From an uncultured bacterium (lineage in GTDB: Bacteria > Cyanobacteriota > Vampirovibrionia > Gastranaerophilales > Gastranaerophilaceae), in NCBI GenBank assembly GCA_949296245.1, contig CASFNW010000007.1, positions 1 through 52,370 of the forward strand: a stretch of DNA of 52,370 bases. Reading direction: 5' to 3'. Made by a program: the position numbers and the translations under genes. Below, piece by piece: positions 25,185 to 34,032 of the stretch (position 1 is its first letter; every line of letters starts with the position of its first letter). The notes beneath the pieces were generated by a model that saw only the letters and a program-made list of their open reading frames with translations, was not told where the DNA came from and made no database searches.

Positions 25185-25499
25185 TTATGCTTTATAAAAT
25201 AAGTCATGTTCTTCTTTGCGTAATTTATCTAATCTTGCCTTAGGGTGCTCCAGATATTCATCAAGCCCTATTGAAACATATCCTATATCAACAAGTGATT
25301 CCAGTATTGCAAGATTGATTTTTATGTTCATATCTAATTTTTTATTTAAAACTTCCTGATTATTCATAATCACAACATCACCGACTGTAATATTGTCCAA
25401 AGTGTCAGGGCGTTCTTTTTTCAACTTTTTATATGTAATAATATCTCTTTTACCAAATGAAATGTTATTGTTTGATGAAAACGTAATGGACTTTATCAT
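25185..25499 (-). CDS. Short protein of unknown function with early ISFG motif
   Basis: A 104-residue soluble protein beginning MIKSITFSSNNNISFGKRDI, with the SF(G/K) motif again 10-15 residues in. The middle contains PDTLDNITVGDVVIMNNQE, which reads like a small beta region, and the C-terminus is helical and charged (EHPKARLDKLRKEEHDLFYK). AGGAGG lies 5 bases before the ATG. It is the first gene of a probable two-gene unit with 24855-25154. No family recognised. Confidence 0.65.
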   Translation of the reverse strand: MIKSITFSSNNNISFGKRDIITYKKLKKERPDTLDNITVGDVVIMNNQEVLNKKLDMNIKINLAILESLVDIGYVSIGLDEYLEHPKARLDKLRKEEHDLFYKA

Positions 25500-25620
25500 T
25501 TTTCCTCCTGAGCTATTCTAAAAACAGATACAAAAATTTTAATATATAACAATTTCCTTTTATACATAAACAAAACTTTAATTTACACTTCTTAATTTGG
25601 GGAGATTTATATAGCAAATT

Positions 25621-25964
25621 GCCGCTGATACTATAATAACCCCATCATTCCGTATATGTCATCCTAGTATATGTTACGTAATTCTGTCATCGAATTATGT
25701 AACATATAATCCTGAAGAGCGAAGCAAATTCAGGATCTTAGCGGCTTTTGATATACATATCAGATTGGTAAGATTCTGAATACAGCACTATCATTGTAAC
25801 AAAGCACATTCGATGCTTCAGAATGACATGTTTCATGCGTCATTCTGAAGGAGTGAAACACTGAAGAATCTATAACAACAAAAGATTCTTGCTTGAGATG
25901 TAGGCGAGGTACGAGCCGTACATATCAGGATGCCATTCGGGTACGGCTAAAGCCTCAGAATGAC
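25621..25964. repeat. Composite palindromic repeat region
   Basis: At least six inverted repeats fill this stretch: 25621-25626 with 25740-25745 (gccgct/agcggc) enclosing a 16-bp stem at 25669-25684/25692-25707 and an 8-bp stem at 25709-25716/25729-25736; an 11-bp stem ttcagaatgac/gtcattctgaa at 25817-25827/25839-25849; an outer pair gtcattctga/tcagaatgac at 25839/25955 enclosing 25864-25871/25883-25890 and 25914-25921/25941-25948. The gtcattctga ends resemble palindromic intergenic repeats widespread in bacteria. No gene is visible in 25500-26121. Confidence 0.75.
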
Positions 25965-26121
25965 GGCTACAACATATACAAGGATGACATTTTCAGACTT
26001 ATTTTAGTGTAAACTGCGATATAAATCCCGATTTGTTTTTATTTACTAATTTTAATAAATATGTTAATCTAGACTAAAATCTGTAGATAAAAAGAAAAAG
26101 AAAAAGAAAAGAGAGAATTTG

Positions 26122-26568
26122 ATGAAAAAATTATTAACTTTACTTGCTATTCTTGCATTTAGTACACCTGTTTTTGCTGCTGATAAATATGCATCAGTTG
26201 ACCTTGATAAAGTATTAAAAGGTTATAAAAAAACAGAAGTTATCAACAAATCTATTCAAGAAAAAGAAGCTGCAATAAGAGTGTTTATTGTTGATGCACA
26301 AAAAAGTGTAGTAGCTGCAACGACGGATGCGGAAAGAAAAAAACGTGAAGATAAATATGCAAAAGAATTGAAATCAAAAATGGATGCACTGCAGAAAGAA
26401 AAAATATCTGCTCTGCAAGGTTTAGAAAAAGATGTTAAAAAAGCAATCGATGCTGAAGGTAAAAAAGGTGTATATGCACTTATCCTGACCAGCAATAACG
26501 CTTTGTACGGAACAACTGATATCACAAACGACATAATTAAAACTCTAAACTCAGGTCAGATAAAATAA
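26122..26568 (+). CDS. OmpH/Skp-like periplasmic chaperone
   Basis: A 148-residue exported protein with a signal peptide (about 1-19, MKKLLTLLAILAFSTPVFAA). The mature part begins KYASVDLDKVLKGYKKTE, the OmpH/Skp pattern (a VD...V....), followed by a long charged coiled coil (about 45-110) and a final KGVYALILTSNNALYG strand typical of the family. Skp-like trimers hold unfolded outer-membrane proteins, so this supports an outer membrane. I use the ATG at 26122, not the TTG just before it. GAGAG lies 6-7 bases upstream. No bamA or lpx genes adjoin. Confidence 0.85.
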   Translation: MKKLLTLLAILAFSTPVFAADKYASVDLDKVLKGYKKTEVINKSIQEKEAAIRVFIVDAQKSVVAATTDAERKKREDKYAKELKSKMDALQKEKISALQGLEKDVKKAIDAEGKKGVYALILTSNNALYGTTDITNDIIKTLNSGQIK

Positions 26569-26580
26569 TCAATAAATAAT

Positions 26581-26618
26581 AAAAAACACCTTCCTTGTCA
26601 TAAAGGAAGGTGTTTTTT
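26581..26618. terminator. Bidirectional intrinsic terminator
   Basis: Perfect 16-bp stem (aaaaaacaccttcctt with aaggaaggtgtttttt) with a six-base loop. A-run and T-run lie on both flanks, so it can serve both the ompH-like gene and the convergent gene at 26618. Confidence 0.92.
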
Positions 26619-27877
26619 TATAAGCCCAGTTCTTTTAGCACTCCGTCTAATGCGATTTTTACATGTGCATAATTCAAGCCGCCCTGCATATAGGCTGCAT
26701 AAGGCGGTCTCATCGGCCCGTCGGCCGAAAGTTCAATCGTAGAGCCTTCTATAAAGCTGCCGCCTGCCATAATCAATTTGTCATCGTATCCGGGAACCTC
26801 ATCCGGTATAGGCGTAAGATATGACTCAATAGGTGAATTATGCTGCAAAGCCTTGCAAAAAGCTAGCAAAGGCTCTGGTTTACTGAATTCAATCGTTTGT
26901 ATAAGGTCTGTTCTTTTTTCATAAGGCTTTGGTGTAGAAATAAACCCGATGTCTTCAAAAACCTGTGACGCAAGTATAGAACCTTTAACAGCATCTGCAA
27001 CAATAGATGGTGCCATAAATAATCCCTGAAATATTAATCTTGTCTGGTTAAGCATAGCACCGCCGTCAGGACCTATTCCTGGTGCAGTAAGTCTATATGC
27101 TGCTTGCATCACATATTCTTCTTTACCTGCAATATATCCGCCTGTTTCGACGATTCCGCCTCCGGGATTTTTTATCAAAGAACCGGCAACAATGTCTGCG
27201 CCTATTTCCAGAGGTTCTTGTTCTTCAACAAATTCGCAATAACAGTTGTCAACAAAACAAATACAATTTGAATTTTTTGACTTTACTATATCTATAACTT
27301 TTTTTGTTGTTTCAATATCAAGAGACTTTCGTGTTGAATAGCCTCTGGAGCGCTGGATTGTTACCATATTTACGGATTTATCAATGACTTTTTCTAGTTT
27401 ATCAAAATCAACATACATATTATTAACAAGAGGTATCTCTTCGTACAATACACCATGTCCCATTAAAGAAGCACGATAGTCGCCTCTTGTTCCTATAACT
27501 TCTTCCATTGTATCGTATGGAGTACCGACTACAGATACAAGTTTTTCTCCGTAACGCAAATTGCCAAATAATGCACAGGCTATTGCATGTGTACCTGACA
27601 CAAAATGATTGCGCACAATTGCAGATTCTGTATTGAAAACATCGGCAAAAGTTCTGTCCAATACTTCTCGCCCCATATCATCATGCCCGTATCCGCTTAC
27701 CGTAGCAAAATGCTCAAGACCAATTTTATTTTTTCTGAATGCCTGTAAAACCTTGTTCTGGTTATATTCTTTTATTTTATCAACATATTTAAATTGCTCC
27801 TGAACTTTTTCCTGAGCTTCTTCAATAATTTTATGCATATAAAATTCCATTCTCTTATGAGTTTCATCTAAAATCAT
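26618..27877 (-). CDS. Methionine gamma-lyase-related PLP enzyme (YnbB/aluminium-resistance family)
   Basis: A 419-residue fold-type I PLP enzyme of the Met_gamma_lyase-like family (PF06838). Family features: GHDDMGREVLDRTFADVF near 65, VRNHFVSGTHAIACALFGNL near 88, CFVDNCYCEFVEEQEPLE near 208 and the PLP-lysine segment IVAGSLIKNPGGGIVETGGY near 230. The C-terminal PMRPPYAAYMQGGLNYAHVK is typical. The physiological reaction of this group is uncertain despite the name. The start is not fixed: the ATG at 27877 has no ribosome site, and downstream ATGs 10 and 14 codons in are alternatives. Confidence 0.9.
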   Translation of the reverse strand: MILDETHKRMEFYMHKIIEEAQEKVQEQFKYVDKIKEYNQNKVLQAFRKNKIGLEHFATVSGYGHDDMGREVLDRTFADVFNTESAIVRNHFVSGTHAIACALFGNLRYGEKLVSVVGTPYDTMEEVIGTRGDYRASLMGHGVLYEEIPLVNNMYVDFDKLEKVIDKSVNMVTIQRSRGYSTRKSLDIETTKKVIDIVKSKNSNCICFVDNCYCEFVEEQEPLEIGADIVAGSLIKNPGGGIVETGGYIAGKEEYVMQAAYRLTAPGIGPDGGAMLNQTRLIFQGLFMAPSIVADAVKGSILASQVFEDIGFISTPKPYEKRTDLIQTIEFSKPEPLLAFCKALQHNSPIESYLTPIPDEVPGYDDKLIMAGGSFIEGSTIELSADGPMRPPYAAYMQGGLNYAHVKIALDGVLKELGL

Positions 27878-27917
27878 AGGAAAAAGAAAAAAGTGTTACA
27901 AGTATATATTAATTTAA

Positions 27918-28370
27918 CTAAATTTCACAGGCTGTTTCTTCTATCAAATTAAACTTGTTTATATCAACATCAAGTCTCGAATTATACTTTTTATAATTGT
28001 ACGTTTCTATTTTTTTAAACCCACCGTTTTGAGGGGTTTTGCATTTAAAGCGAACAAGCCCGATTATTGCATCATCTTTAGATTTGTATACCATATAATA
28101 AACATTATCTATTTGCTTAAAACTCTTGTTATCAGCAAAAAGATAATCATCAACAGCTATCCATTGTGCATTGTTCAAATTAAAGCCTAGAGTATCCAAT
28201 TGCTGCACAAATTTATCAATAAAAACTTTTTGTGTAGAAAAATAAGGACTGTTTTTGATTGCACTGTACATCTGCGCTTTTATTTGGGCATTTCCGGACG
28301 CAATTGCAGAAGAAGAAAAAGCTAATAATATAACAAAGGCATAAGTAAAAATTTTTTTTATCCGTTCCAT
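27918..28370 (-). CDS. Exported protein of unknown function
   Basis: A 150-residue protein with a signal peptide (about 1-24, IFTYAFVILLAFSSSAIAS). The mature domain is mixed alpha/beta: a helix KAQMYSAIKNSPYFSTQ, then IDNVYYMVYKSKDDAIIGLV and RFKCKTP. Two cysteines (in FKCKT and ETACEI) could form a disulfide. GAGG lies 5-6 bases before the ATG. It is probably periplasmic. It is 40 bases upstream of the PLP-enzyme gene on the same strand. No family recognised. Confidence 0.7.
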   Translation of the reverse strand: MERIKKIFTYAFVILLAFSSSAIASGNAQIKAQMYSAIKNSPYFSTQKVFIDKFVQQLDTLGFNLNNAQWIAVDDYLFADNKSFKQIDNVYYMVYKSKDDAIIGLVRFKCKTPQNGGFKKIETYNYKKYNSRLDVDINKFNLIEETACEI

Positions 28371-28472
28371 ATATACCTCACGAACATATCAAAAAACCTA
28401 TCCTAATTGTTATAATTCCATATTTGTTGTTTTTTTAAACATACACAAATTAAATTACAGATTGATTTATAA

Positions 28473-28501
28473 TTGACAAAGAAAAAACAATCCGGTATCT
28501 T
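28473..28501 (+). promoter_or_regulatory. Promoter aimed at repeat copy 2
   Basis: TTGACA (28473-28478), a 17-base spacer and TATCTT (28496-28501). The predicted start near 28508-28510 falls almost exactly at the first base of the 175-bp repeat (28512), so the plus strand of the repeat could be an RNA. Copy 1 has a weaker counterpart, TTTACA 3488-3493 and TAAAAT 3513-3518 with a 19-base spacer. Confidence 0.5.
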
Positions 28502-28511
28502 TATGGCAAAT

Positions 28512-28686
28512 ATTTCATATAGTCAACTGACTCCGACTACTTGTTGAACCTGTGCAATAAACAAGTTCGTTGTTTAACAATAAGTCTGGCACAGCCAACA
28601 AGTGCATGGGGTCACTTTCGTAAAATGATAGACTTGGCGTCACTCGCACTCCGTGTACACTTCTACAAGCGAGGCCTCATCAGACA
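28512..28686. repeat. 175-bp dispersed repeat, copy 2
   Basis: Same length and orientation as 3523-3697, with eight substitutions and no indels. All helices proposed for copy 1 are preserved. It lies 14 bases past the stop of the minus-strand glycosyltransferase gene, so both copies sit just 3' of a minus-strand gene. A consensus-like plus-strand promoter stands directly before it. Confidence 0.85.
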
Positions 28687-28700
28687 TCTTCAAAATCAAT

Positions 28701-29480
28701 TTATTTTTTATTTTTTTTCAAATATTCATAATATTTAACACGTGACAAAAATTTGTAAAATCCAATAAATGAACACCAGATAAAGCCATCTACACCACTT
28801 CTATATCCTGATTTAAAAAACATTTCAAATGTACGCCAGATTGATTGAAAATAAGTATAATATATATTTATTTTTTTATTTTTTCTGGCAAGTTTTTCTA
28901 CTTCAAAATCAGTATATTTATTAAATTTGTCTATGATTTCATGAATAGACATATCCTGTACATGATCAAGTACACAACCTTCATTTGTATACGGAAAATC
29001 GTAAATTTTACCGGATTTAATAACAGGTGTACTATGAACTTCCGCCGGCCAATCAACATCATCTTTTCTGAAAAGTCTTATAATATATTCGGGTTTATGA
29101 AGTACCATATCATCCGGTCTGGTTTTTTTTAAATCTATACCTCTGCGTCCTATTCTTGCGGCTGTATATTCACCTGGATTTTCTACAAATTCCCTGATTT
29201 GTTTCTTCAGCGGTTCTTTAACCCATTCATCGGAATCTATGACTAATACCCAGTCATTAGAGGCACTTTGTATTGCAAAGTTTCTTGCCGGTTCCACATA
29301 ACCGCACCTTTCAAACATAACGATTTTAGCACCATATTCTTTTGCAATATCAAGTGTTTTATCATCTGAATACATATCACAAATTACAATTTCATCAAAA
29401 TCTTTTACTCTTTCAAGGCAATCTCTTAAAATACTTTCACAATTAAAAGTGTGAATAACTACCGAAATTTTTGTACTCAT
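28701..29480 (-). CDS. Family 2 glycosyltransferase (WaaE/KdtX-like)
   Basis: A 259-residue GT-A glycosyltransferase. ISVVIHTFNCESILRDCLE opens the nucleotide-sugar domain; FDEIVICDMYSDDKTLDIA and the DxD-type VLVIDSDEWV (near 90) bind the sugar nucleotide and metal. RIGRRGIDLKK and AEVHSTPVIKSGKIY resemble LPS-core glucosyltransferases of the WaaE group. A hydrophobic C-terminal helix may attach it to the inner membrane. The ATG at 29480 has GGAG 6 bases upstream; an ATG four codons earlier overlaps that site. The acceptor is probably a lipid-linked or LPS-core sugar. Confidence 0.88.
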   Translation of the reverse strand: MSTKISVVIHTFNCESILRDCLERVKDFDEIVICDMYSDDKTLDIAKEYGAKIVMFERCGYVEPARNFAIQSASNDWVLVIDSDEWVKEPLKKQIREFVENPGEYTAARIGRRGIDLKKTRPDDMVLHKPEYIIRLFRKDDVDWPAEVHSTPVIKSGKIYDFPYTNEGCVLDHVQDMSIHEIIDKFNKYTDFEVEKLARKNKKINIYYTYFQSIWRTFEMFFKSGYRSGVDGFIWCSFIGFYKFLSRVKYYEYLKKNKK

Positions 29481-29567
29481 ATAAATCTCCAACTTTAGAA
29501 CTTACAAAATTCATTATATCAAATTCAAAAATTTATAGTAATAAATTAAAATTTTGTTTATGAAAAA

Positions 29568-29595
29568 TTGACAAAGTATAAAAAAAATATATAAT
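29568..29595 (+). promoter_or_regulatory. Promoter giving a leaderless ogt mRNA
   Basis: Perfect TTGACA (29568-29573), a 16-base spacer and perfect TATAAT (29590-29595). The ATG begins at 29602, 7 bases past the -10 box. There is no Shine-Dalgarno box. Confidence 0.75.
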
Positions 29596-29601
29596 TGCAT
29601 T

Positions 29602-30057
29602 ATGGAAGTAGCTTTTTATAAATCCCCCATAGGCATTTTAAAAATATTTTCTACAGATTATGCTCTTAAGAAAATACAATTAGTAAGCGCAAGAAATGAT
29701 TTCGAATGTTCTGCATTTAATTATGAAGTTATAGATCAGCTAGAAGCCTACTTTGAAGGCAGGTTATTCAGATTTAATATACCGGTTGAATTTGATAATG
29801 CAACTAAATTTCAAAAGAAAGTTTACGATGCACTTTTGTCTGTGAGATACGGTCAAACAAAATCATACAAAGAGCTGGCTCAAATGATAGACAGTCCAAA
29901 TGCATACAGGGCTGTCGGTTCTGCTCTTGCAAAAAATCCGATACCCATAATTGTTCCATGTCACAGAATAGTAAATTCTAACGGCAAAATAGGTAATTTT
30001 GCTCTGGGTACAGATGCAAAAAAATATTTACTTGATTTTGAAAAAGCACATAAATAA
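29602..30057 (+). CDS. ogt: Methylated-DNA-protein-cysteine methyltransferase
   Basis: A suicide repair protein that takes the methyl group from O6-methylguanine onto its own cysteine. The 151-residue protein has the active-site PCHRIV (within NPIPIIVPCHRIVNSNG), the DNA-recognition region FQKKVYDALLSVRYGQTKSY, the arginine finger in NAYRAVGSALAKNP and the C-terminal GNFALGTDAKKYLL where most relatives have GGYGGG. The first 60 residues are a short Ogt-type N-domain. Predicted to be translated from a leaderless mRNA. Confidence 0.94.
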   Translation: MEVAFYKSPIGILKIFSTDYALKKIQLVSARNDFECSAFNYEVIDQLEAYFEGRLFRFNIPVEFDNATKFQKKVYDALLSVRYGQTKSYKELAQMIDSPNAYRAVGSALAKNPIPIIVPCHRIVNSNGKIGNFALGTDAKKYLLDFEKAHK

Positions 30058-30073
30058 AGATTATTCCCAAAGA

Positions 30074-30481
30074 TTATTCATCTTCTGATTCAGCTTCTGC
30101 TTTTGCAGCGAGACGTTCTCTTATTGTTTTTCTTCTTTTGCTTATTTTTGATTCTTTCTTTTCTCTGTTATTTTCATCAGTTTCATCAACAGAAGCTTCT
30201 TTAATCAGCTTTGCGGAACCGTCTTCCAAAAAACCGCCCAAAATACAATTTAAAAGTGTTCTCTGTCCCAAATCAAAATCACCGCTAAAAACTATACGTG
30301 CATTCTGAGCTTCAAGAGTATTTAAAAATTTTGAAAATTCTTTTACAATATTACCCAGATCAGCAGGATTTTTTACTTTATTTACTGCATTGGAAACTTT
30401 TGCTATGGAAATTATATATTCACCGCGCTGTGCTGAAGCTTTTGATTCTTTTTTACTTTTTAATCTATCTCTTAATGACAT
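30074..30481 (-). CDS. Highly charged protein of unknown function, partner of the CpaE-like ATPase
   Basis: A 135-residue protein with basic ends (SLRDRLKSKKESKAS at the start; SKISKRRKTIRERLAAKAEA at the end) and a central folded part (about 25-90, with ARIVFSGDFDLGQRTLLNC). No signal peptide. GGAG lies 6-7 bases before the ATG. It starts 10 bases after the CpaE-like gene, so the two are one transcription unit and the products may work together. The basic ends could bind nucleic acid or membrane. No known family recognised. Confidence 0.65.
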   Translation of the reverse strand: MSLRDRLKSKKESKASAQRGEYIISIAKVSNAVNKVKNPADLGNIVKEFSKFLNTLEAQNARIVFSGDFDLGQRTLLNCILGGFLEDGSAKLIKEASVDETDENNREKKESKISKRRKTIRERLAAKAEAESEDE

Positions 30482-30491
30482 CTCTTCTCCA

Positions 30492-31670
30492 CTATATTTT
30501 TAACTCTCTTTTTCCATAATTTTTATTAAATTTTTGCGTAATTAAATAATCAGATACTTTTGAAGCAAAGTCTTTATAATTTATCGCTATGTTAGATTCG
30601 GAATTTATTTCATTTACAGGAACACCCTTATTAATAGCTGACATCATTGTAAGATAGTTATTAGGTATTTTCCAGTAAACTTTCTGTTTCACAACTTCTT
30701 CTATATCAGATGTTTTTATATCTTCGTTTTCCATGTAACGATTCAGTACAAGCTTAATTTTATCATTTGAATACCCGAGCTTATTAAACAAATCCATGCA
30801 TCTTTGTGTACTTCTGATAGCCGGAAGATTTACAATTGCAATCAGAAGAATCAAATCACTGCTATCAAGCGCTGCTATTGTTTTTGAATCTATATTTGTA
30901 CCTATATCAATAACAACATAAGAAAAAGTTTTCTTTAAAACTGCCAGAATATTTTTAATTTGTTCTGCTGTAATATCCTGAGAATTATCGATATTTAAAG
31001 GATCTGCAATTACATACAAACTTGTATTTTTATATTTAGACATTGCTTTTAACAAATCTTCTTCATTTAAGTTGTTAATGTTATTAGCTATATAATCCAT
31101 TGCAAAAGGCGGATTCATATCCAAAAATGTAGCAACATCGCCAAGCTGTAAATTTAAATCTATTAATGCAACTTTTTCTTTAGAAAGTTGAGCAAGTTCA
31201 ACTGCAAGATTGACAGCAATAGATGTTTTTCCTATACCGCCTTTATTTGAAAAAGTAGAAATTATTTTACATGTTTCTGAAGCTTCAGTATTCTCAAATT
31301 CTGATTTTAATTCATTAAGCGTTTCTGTAAATTCCGACTGGATTATAGGTTTATTCAAAAATTCTTTTGCGCCTGCTCTCATCACTTTTATTATCATTTC
31401 AGTAGATGTTTTTGCGGACAGCGCAACAATAAACGTATCTTTATTGCTTTCTTTGAGTTTCTTTATAAGAGTGAGTGCTCTGTCCTGTTCCTGAGATACA
31501 TCGATAAAGACAAGACATTTGCCTTTGTCTTTTGCAAAATCATATCCCAAATCGAAATCATAAAATTCTCCGATAACAGCTATATCCTCAAACGGAGATA
31601 AATAATTTTTTATGATATTTCTTGATGTTTCTTCTTTATCAATGATAATAACATTCAATGTCTGACCCAT
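30492..31670 (-). CDS. CpaE/TadZ-like protein: receiver domain fused to a MinD/ParA-type ATPase
   Basis: A 392-residue protein. Residues 1-120 form a response-regulator receiver with the hallmark residues present (D11, D57 in VFIDVSQ, S85, K107 in FLNKPI), so phosphorylation is possible, unlike in many TadZ proteins with decayed receivers. Residues 135-385 are a MinD/ParA ATPase with the deviant Walker A SNKGGIGKTS (K143 and K148), the switch-like VALIDLNLQLGDVATFL and VVIDIGTNIDS. TadZ/CpaE proteins place Tad/Flp pilus machines at the cell pole. No other tad genes lie here. A weak GTGAG box precedes the ATG. Confidence 0.87.
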   Translation of the reverse strand: MGQTLNVIIIDKEETSRNIIKNYLSPFEDIAVIGEFYDFDLGYDFAKDKGKCLVFIDVSQEQDRALTLIKKLKESNKDTFIVALSAKTSTEMIIKVMRAGAKEFLNKPIIQSEFTETLNELKSEFENTEASETCKIISTFSNKGGIGKTSIAVNLAVELAQLSKEKVALIDLNLQLGDVATFLDMNPPFAMDYIANNINNLNEEDLLKAMSKYKNTSLYVIADPLNIDNSQDITAEQIKNILAVLKKTFSYVVIDIGTNIDSKTIAALDSSDLILLIAIVNLPAIRSTQRCMDLFNKLGYSNDKIKLVLNRYMENEDIKTSDIEEVVKQKVYWKIPNNYLTMMSAINKGVPVNEINSESNIAINYKDFASKVSDYLITQKFNKNYGKRELKI

Positions 31671-32096
31671 AAAAACTCACTTTACGTTTTAAATTCCGCA
31701 TAAATATTATACATAAAAAAACGTAAAACAAAAAGGCATACAAACCTGAATGTTATTAACAAATAAAAATCCCCAAATCAGAATAGATTAATACTTATTA
31801 TAATTTTCTGATTCTACACATACATATACAGGAGCCATTTCATAAAGACCTGCGACCAATTCTTCAAAAAACTGAGAGATAACTTCCATCATTCTATAGA
31901 CTTCCTTTCACACACAATTTCTTTATACCTTCACACTTATATAAAAACATTTGGGAAAAAGAAATTGCCTAGTCTGTAAAAATTGTATTAAGAATATTAA
32001 CATATCTTTTTTATTTTGAAAAGTCCAAAATACACTTATTTTAAATTTCGTTAAAATCGTATATAAAAAAGCAATACATACGCGCTAAATTCCTTA
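31671..32096. other. Intergenic region between the CpaE-like gene and dnaG
   Basis: The region is AT-rich and holds one small candidate ORF (31788-31892, minus) and the dnaG promoter at its right end. No RNA gene, repeat or other structure was recognised. Confidence 0.5.
31788..31892 (-). CDS. Candidate 34-residue ORF upstream of the CpaE-like gene
   Basis: ATGATG at 31892 opens a 34-codon frame (MMEVISQFFEELVAGLYEMA then PVYVCVESENYNKY). AAGGAA lies about 8-10 bases upstream. The sequence is helical then strand-like, acidic and compatible with a small peptide. It may be co-transcribed with the CpaE-like gene 118 bases downstream. Length alone cannot exclude chance. Confidence 0.35.
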   Translation of the reverse strand: MMEVISQFFEELVAGLYEMAPVYVCVESENYNKY

Positions 32097-32105
32097 TGTT
32101 ATAAT
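32097..32105 (+). promoter_or_regulatory. Extended -10 promoter of dnaG-rpoD (near-leaderless)
   Basis: TG-T-TATAAT at 32097-32105 is a perfect extended -10 element. The dnaG ATG is at 32116, 11 bases past it, so the leader would be only about 3-5 bases and there is no Shine-Dalgarno box. Confidence 0.6.
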
Positions 32106-32115
32106 ATTGACTAAT

Positions 32116-34032
32116 ATGAATGGTTTAACTTATCAAGATGTTGTAACACAGATTAAAGACAGACTGGATATCGTAGATGTTGTTTCAAAATATGTTATCC
32201 TGAAAAAATCCGGCGGAAATTACTGGGGCTGCTGTCCTTTTCACAACGAAAAGACACCATCCTTTAGTGTCAGCCCTGCAAAACAGATTTATAAATGCTT
32301 TGGCTGCGGCGAAGGTGGAGATGTTTTGAGTTTTCTTATGAAAATCAACAACCAATCTTTTCATGAAGTGGTAAAAGAACAGGCTGAGATACTGGGTATT
32401 GAACTGCCTAAAAGTTTTGAAAAGGCAAATGATAATAAAGATATAAAAGAACAGATTTACACCTGCATGAAAGATGCAGCAGAATTTTATAAAAAGACGC
32501 TTCTGGAAAATAAAAGTTCCGAAGCATATAAATATATCTCTGGCAGAGAAATTAATGACAAAAATATACAAACCTACATGCTCGGCTTTGCCCCAAACTC
32601 ATACGACGGTCTGCAGCAGTATTTAAAAGGAAAATATCCGGAAGATATTCTGGAAAAAGCAGGACTTATTATAAAAAGAGAAAACAAACCCGGATACATC
32701 GACAGATTCCGAAACAGAATTACAATCCCTATATTTGATGAAAAGGGCAACATTGTTGCATTCGGAGCACGGGCTATAGAAGCAGGGCAAAATCCTAAAT
32801 ATCTGAATTCTCCGGATACTCTTGTATACAACAAAAGCAATATATTATACGGTCTTTATCAGGCAAAAGAATCAATCAAAGAAAATGATTCCATAGTAAT
32901 AATGGAAGGCTATTTTGATGTAATTTCAGCACAGGTAAACGGAGTAAAAAATGCAGTAGGCGCATGCGGAACAGCATTGACTGACAGCCATGTAAAATTG
33001 ATATCCAGATACACACCGTCACGAAAAATATATCTGGCTTTTGATACGGACAAAGCCGGGCAAATGGCAACAAAACGCGGAGCAGAAGTTATAAAAGAAG
33101 CTTTTGCGGGCTTGGGTAATATAAAACAATTTGATGAAAGTTTTTCCGCTATATCAAATGCATCTGACAGATATTCCTGTGAATTGCGTGTGGTCGTACC
33201 GCCGGAAGGTAAGGATCCTGACGAATTTATTAGAGAAAACGGTGCTGAAGCGTACCGTCAAATACTTGATAAGGCACCATTGTTAGTAGATTTTCAAATT
33301 GAAAGCATACTTAAATCATACAAAAAAGGGATGACGCCGGTAGAAAAAAACGCCATTGTTAAAGAAGTAATGCCTTACCTTACCGAAATAAATAATAATA
33401 TAGTAAGAGATGAATATACAAAAATTGTTGCTTCTCGTTTGGAAATTGATGAAAACACCCTGAAAACAGAGCTTAAACTATCAATAAAGAATGGTGATTT
33501 TGACACTTATACTCCAAAATCCAAGACTGACAATAAACTTGCACCAATTGTAAAGAAATCTTTAAATATTTCAGAAAAAGCGCAAAAAAATTTATTGTCG
33601 ATGTATTTAGTAACTGAAAGCACTTATAGTATTCAAACATTAAATAATATATTAAAGGAAATTGAATTTACAAATAATACGTTAATAATTGTAAAAAATA
33701 CAATTGACAAATTGTCCCAACGGATAAATAATGTTAAAGAATTAATCGAAACCCTGTACACAGAATTTGCCGAGGACTATGAAGTCAAAGAGTTAATCAC
33801 AGATTTGATATACCTATCCGAAAGCTTTAAGAATTTATCGGAGAAAGATTTTAAAATAGCTATTAATGAAAACATTGAAACTATTAATGCTTTTAAGGAA
33901 AAGGAACTCAAAAGTCATTTACGCTCACAATACAAAGAAGTAAATGATGATGACATAAAAGCTATTGAACAGCAAATTCAACTGAAAGAATTTTTAAAAA
34001 ATAAAAACAAGCTAAGAACTGGAGACAATTAA
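32116..34032 (+). CDS. dnaG: DNA primase
   Basis: DnaG makes RNA primers at the replication fork. The 638-residue protein has the N-terminal CHC2 zinc finger ([16 protein letters not shown] and CFGCGEGGD, near 36-65), the RNA polymerase core with KYLNSPDT near 235, the TOPRIM domain ([13 protein letters not shown] near 262 and LAFDTDKAG near 305) and a C-terminal helicase-interaction region (about 470-638). The ATG at 32116 is preferred over the TTG three codons earlier because the -10 box lies right upstream. The stop overlaps the rpoD start (TAATG). dnaG-rpoD is the classic macromolecular-synthesis pair without rpsU. Confidence 0.96.
   Translation: MNGLTYQDVVTQIKDRLDIVDVVSKYVILKKSGGNYWGCCPFHNEKTPSFSVSPAKQIYKCFGCGEGGDVLSFLMKINNQSFHEVVKEQAEILGIELPKSFEKANDNKDIKEQIYTCMKDAAEFYKKTLLENKSSEAYKYISGREINDKNIQTYMLGFAPNSYDGLQQYLKGKYPEDILEKAGLIIKRENKPGYIDRFRNRITIPIFDEKGNIVAFGARAIEAGQNPKYLNSPDTLVYNKSNILYGLYQAKESIKENDSIVIMEGYFDVISAQVNGVKNAVGACGTALTDSHVKLISRYTPSRKIYLAFDTDKAGQMATKRGAEVIKEAFAGLGNIKQFDESFSAISNASDRYSCELRVVVPPEGKDPDEFIRENGAEAYRQILDKAPLLVDFQIESILKSYKKGMTPVEKNAIVKEVMPYLTEINNNIVRDEYTKIVASRLEIDENTLKTELKLSIKNGDFDTYTPKSKTDNKLAPIVKKSLNISEKAQKNLLSMYLVTESTYSIQTLNNILKEIEFTNNTLIIVKNTIDKLSQRINNVKELIETLYTEFAEDYEVKELITDLIYLSESFKNLSEKDFKIAINENIETINAFKEKELKSHLRSQYKEVNDDDIKAIEQQIQLKEFLKNKNKLRTGDN

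Noticed and set aside
25500..26121. Possible CRISPR array or tRNA cluster in the repeat-rich region
   Set aside because: The inverted repeats differ from each other and spacing is irregular; no direct repeat with unique spacers and no cloverleaf could be drawn.
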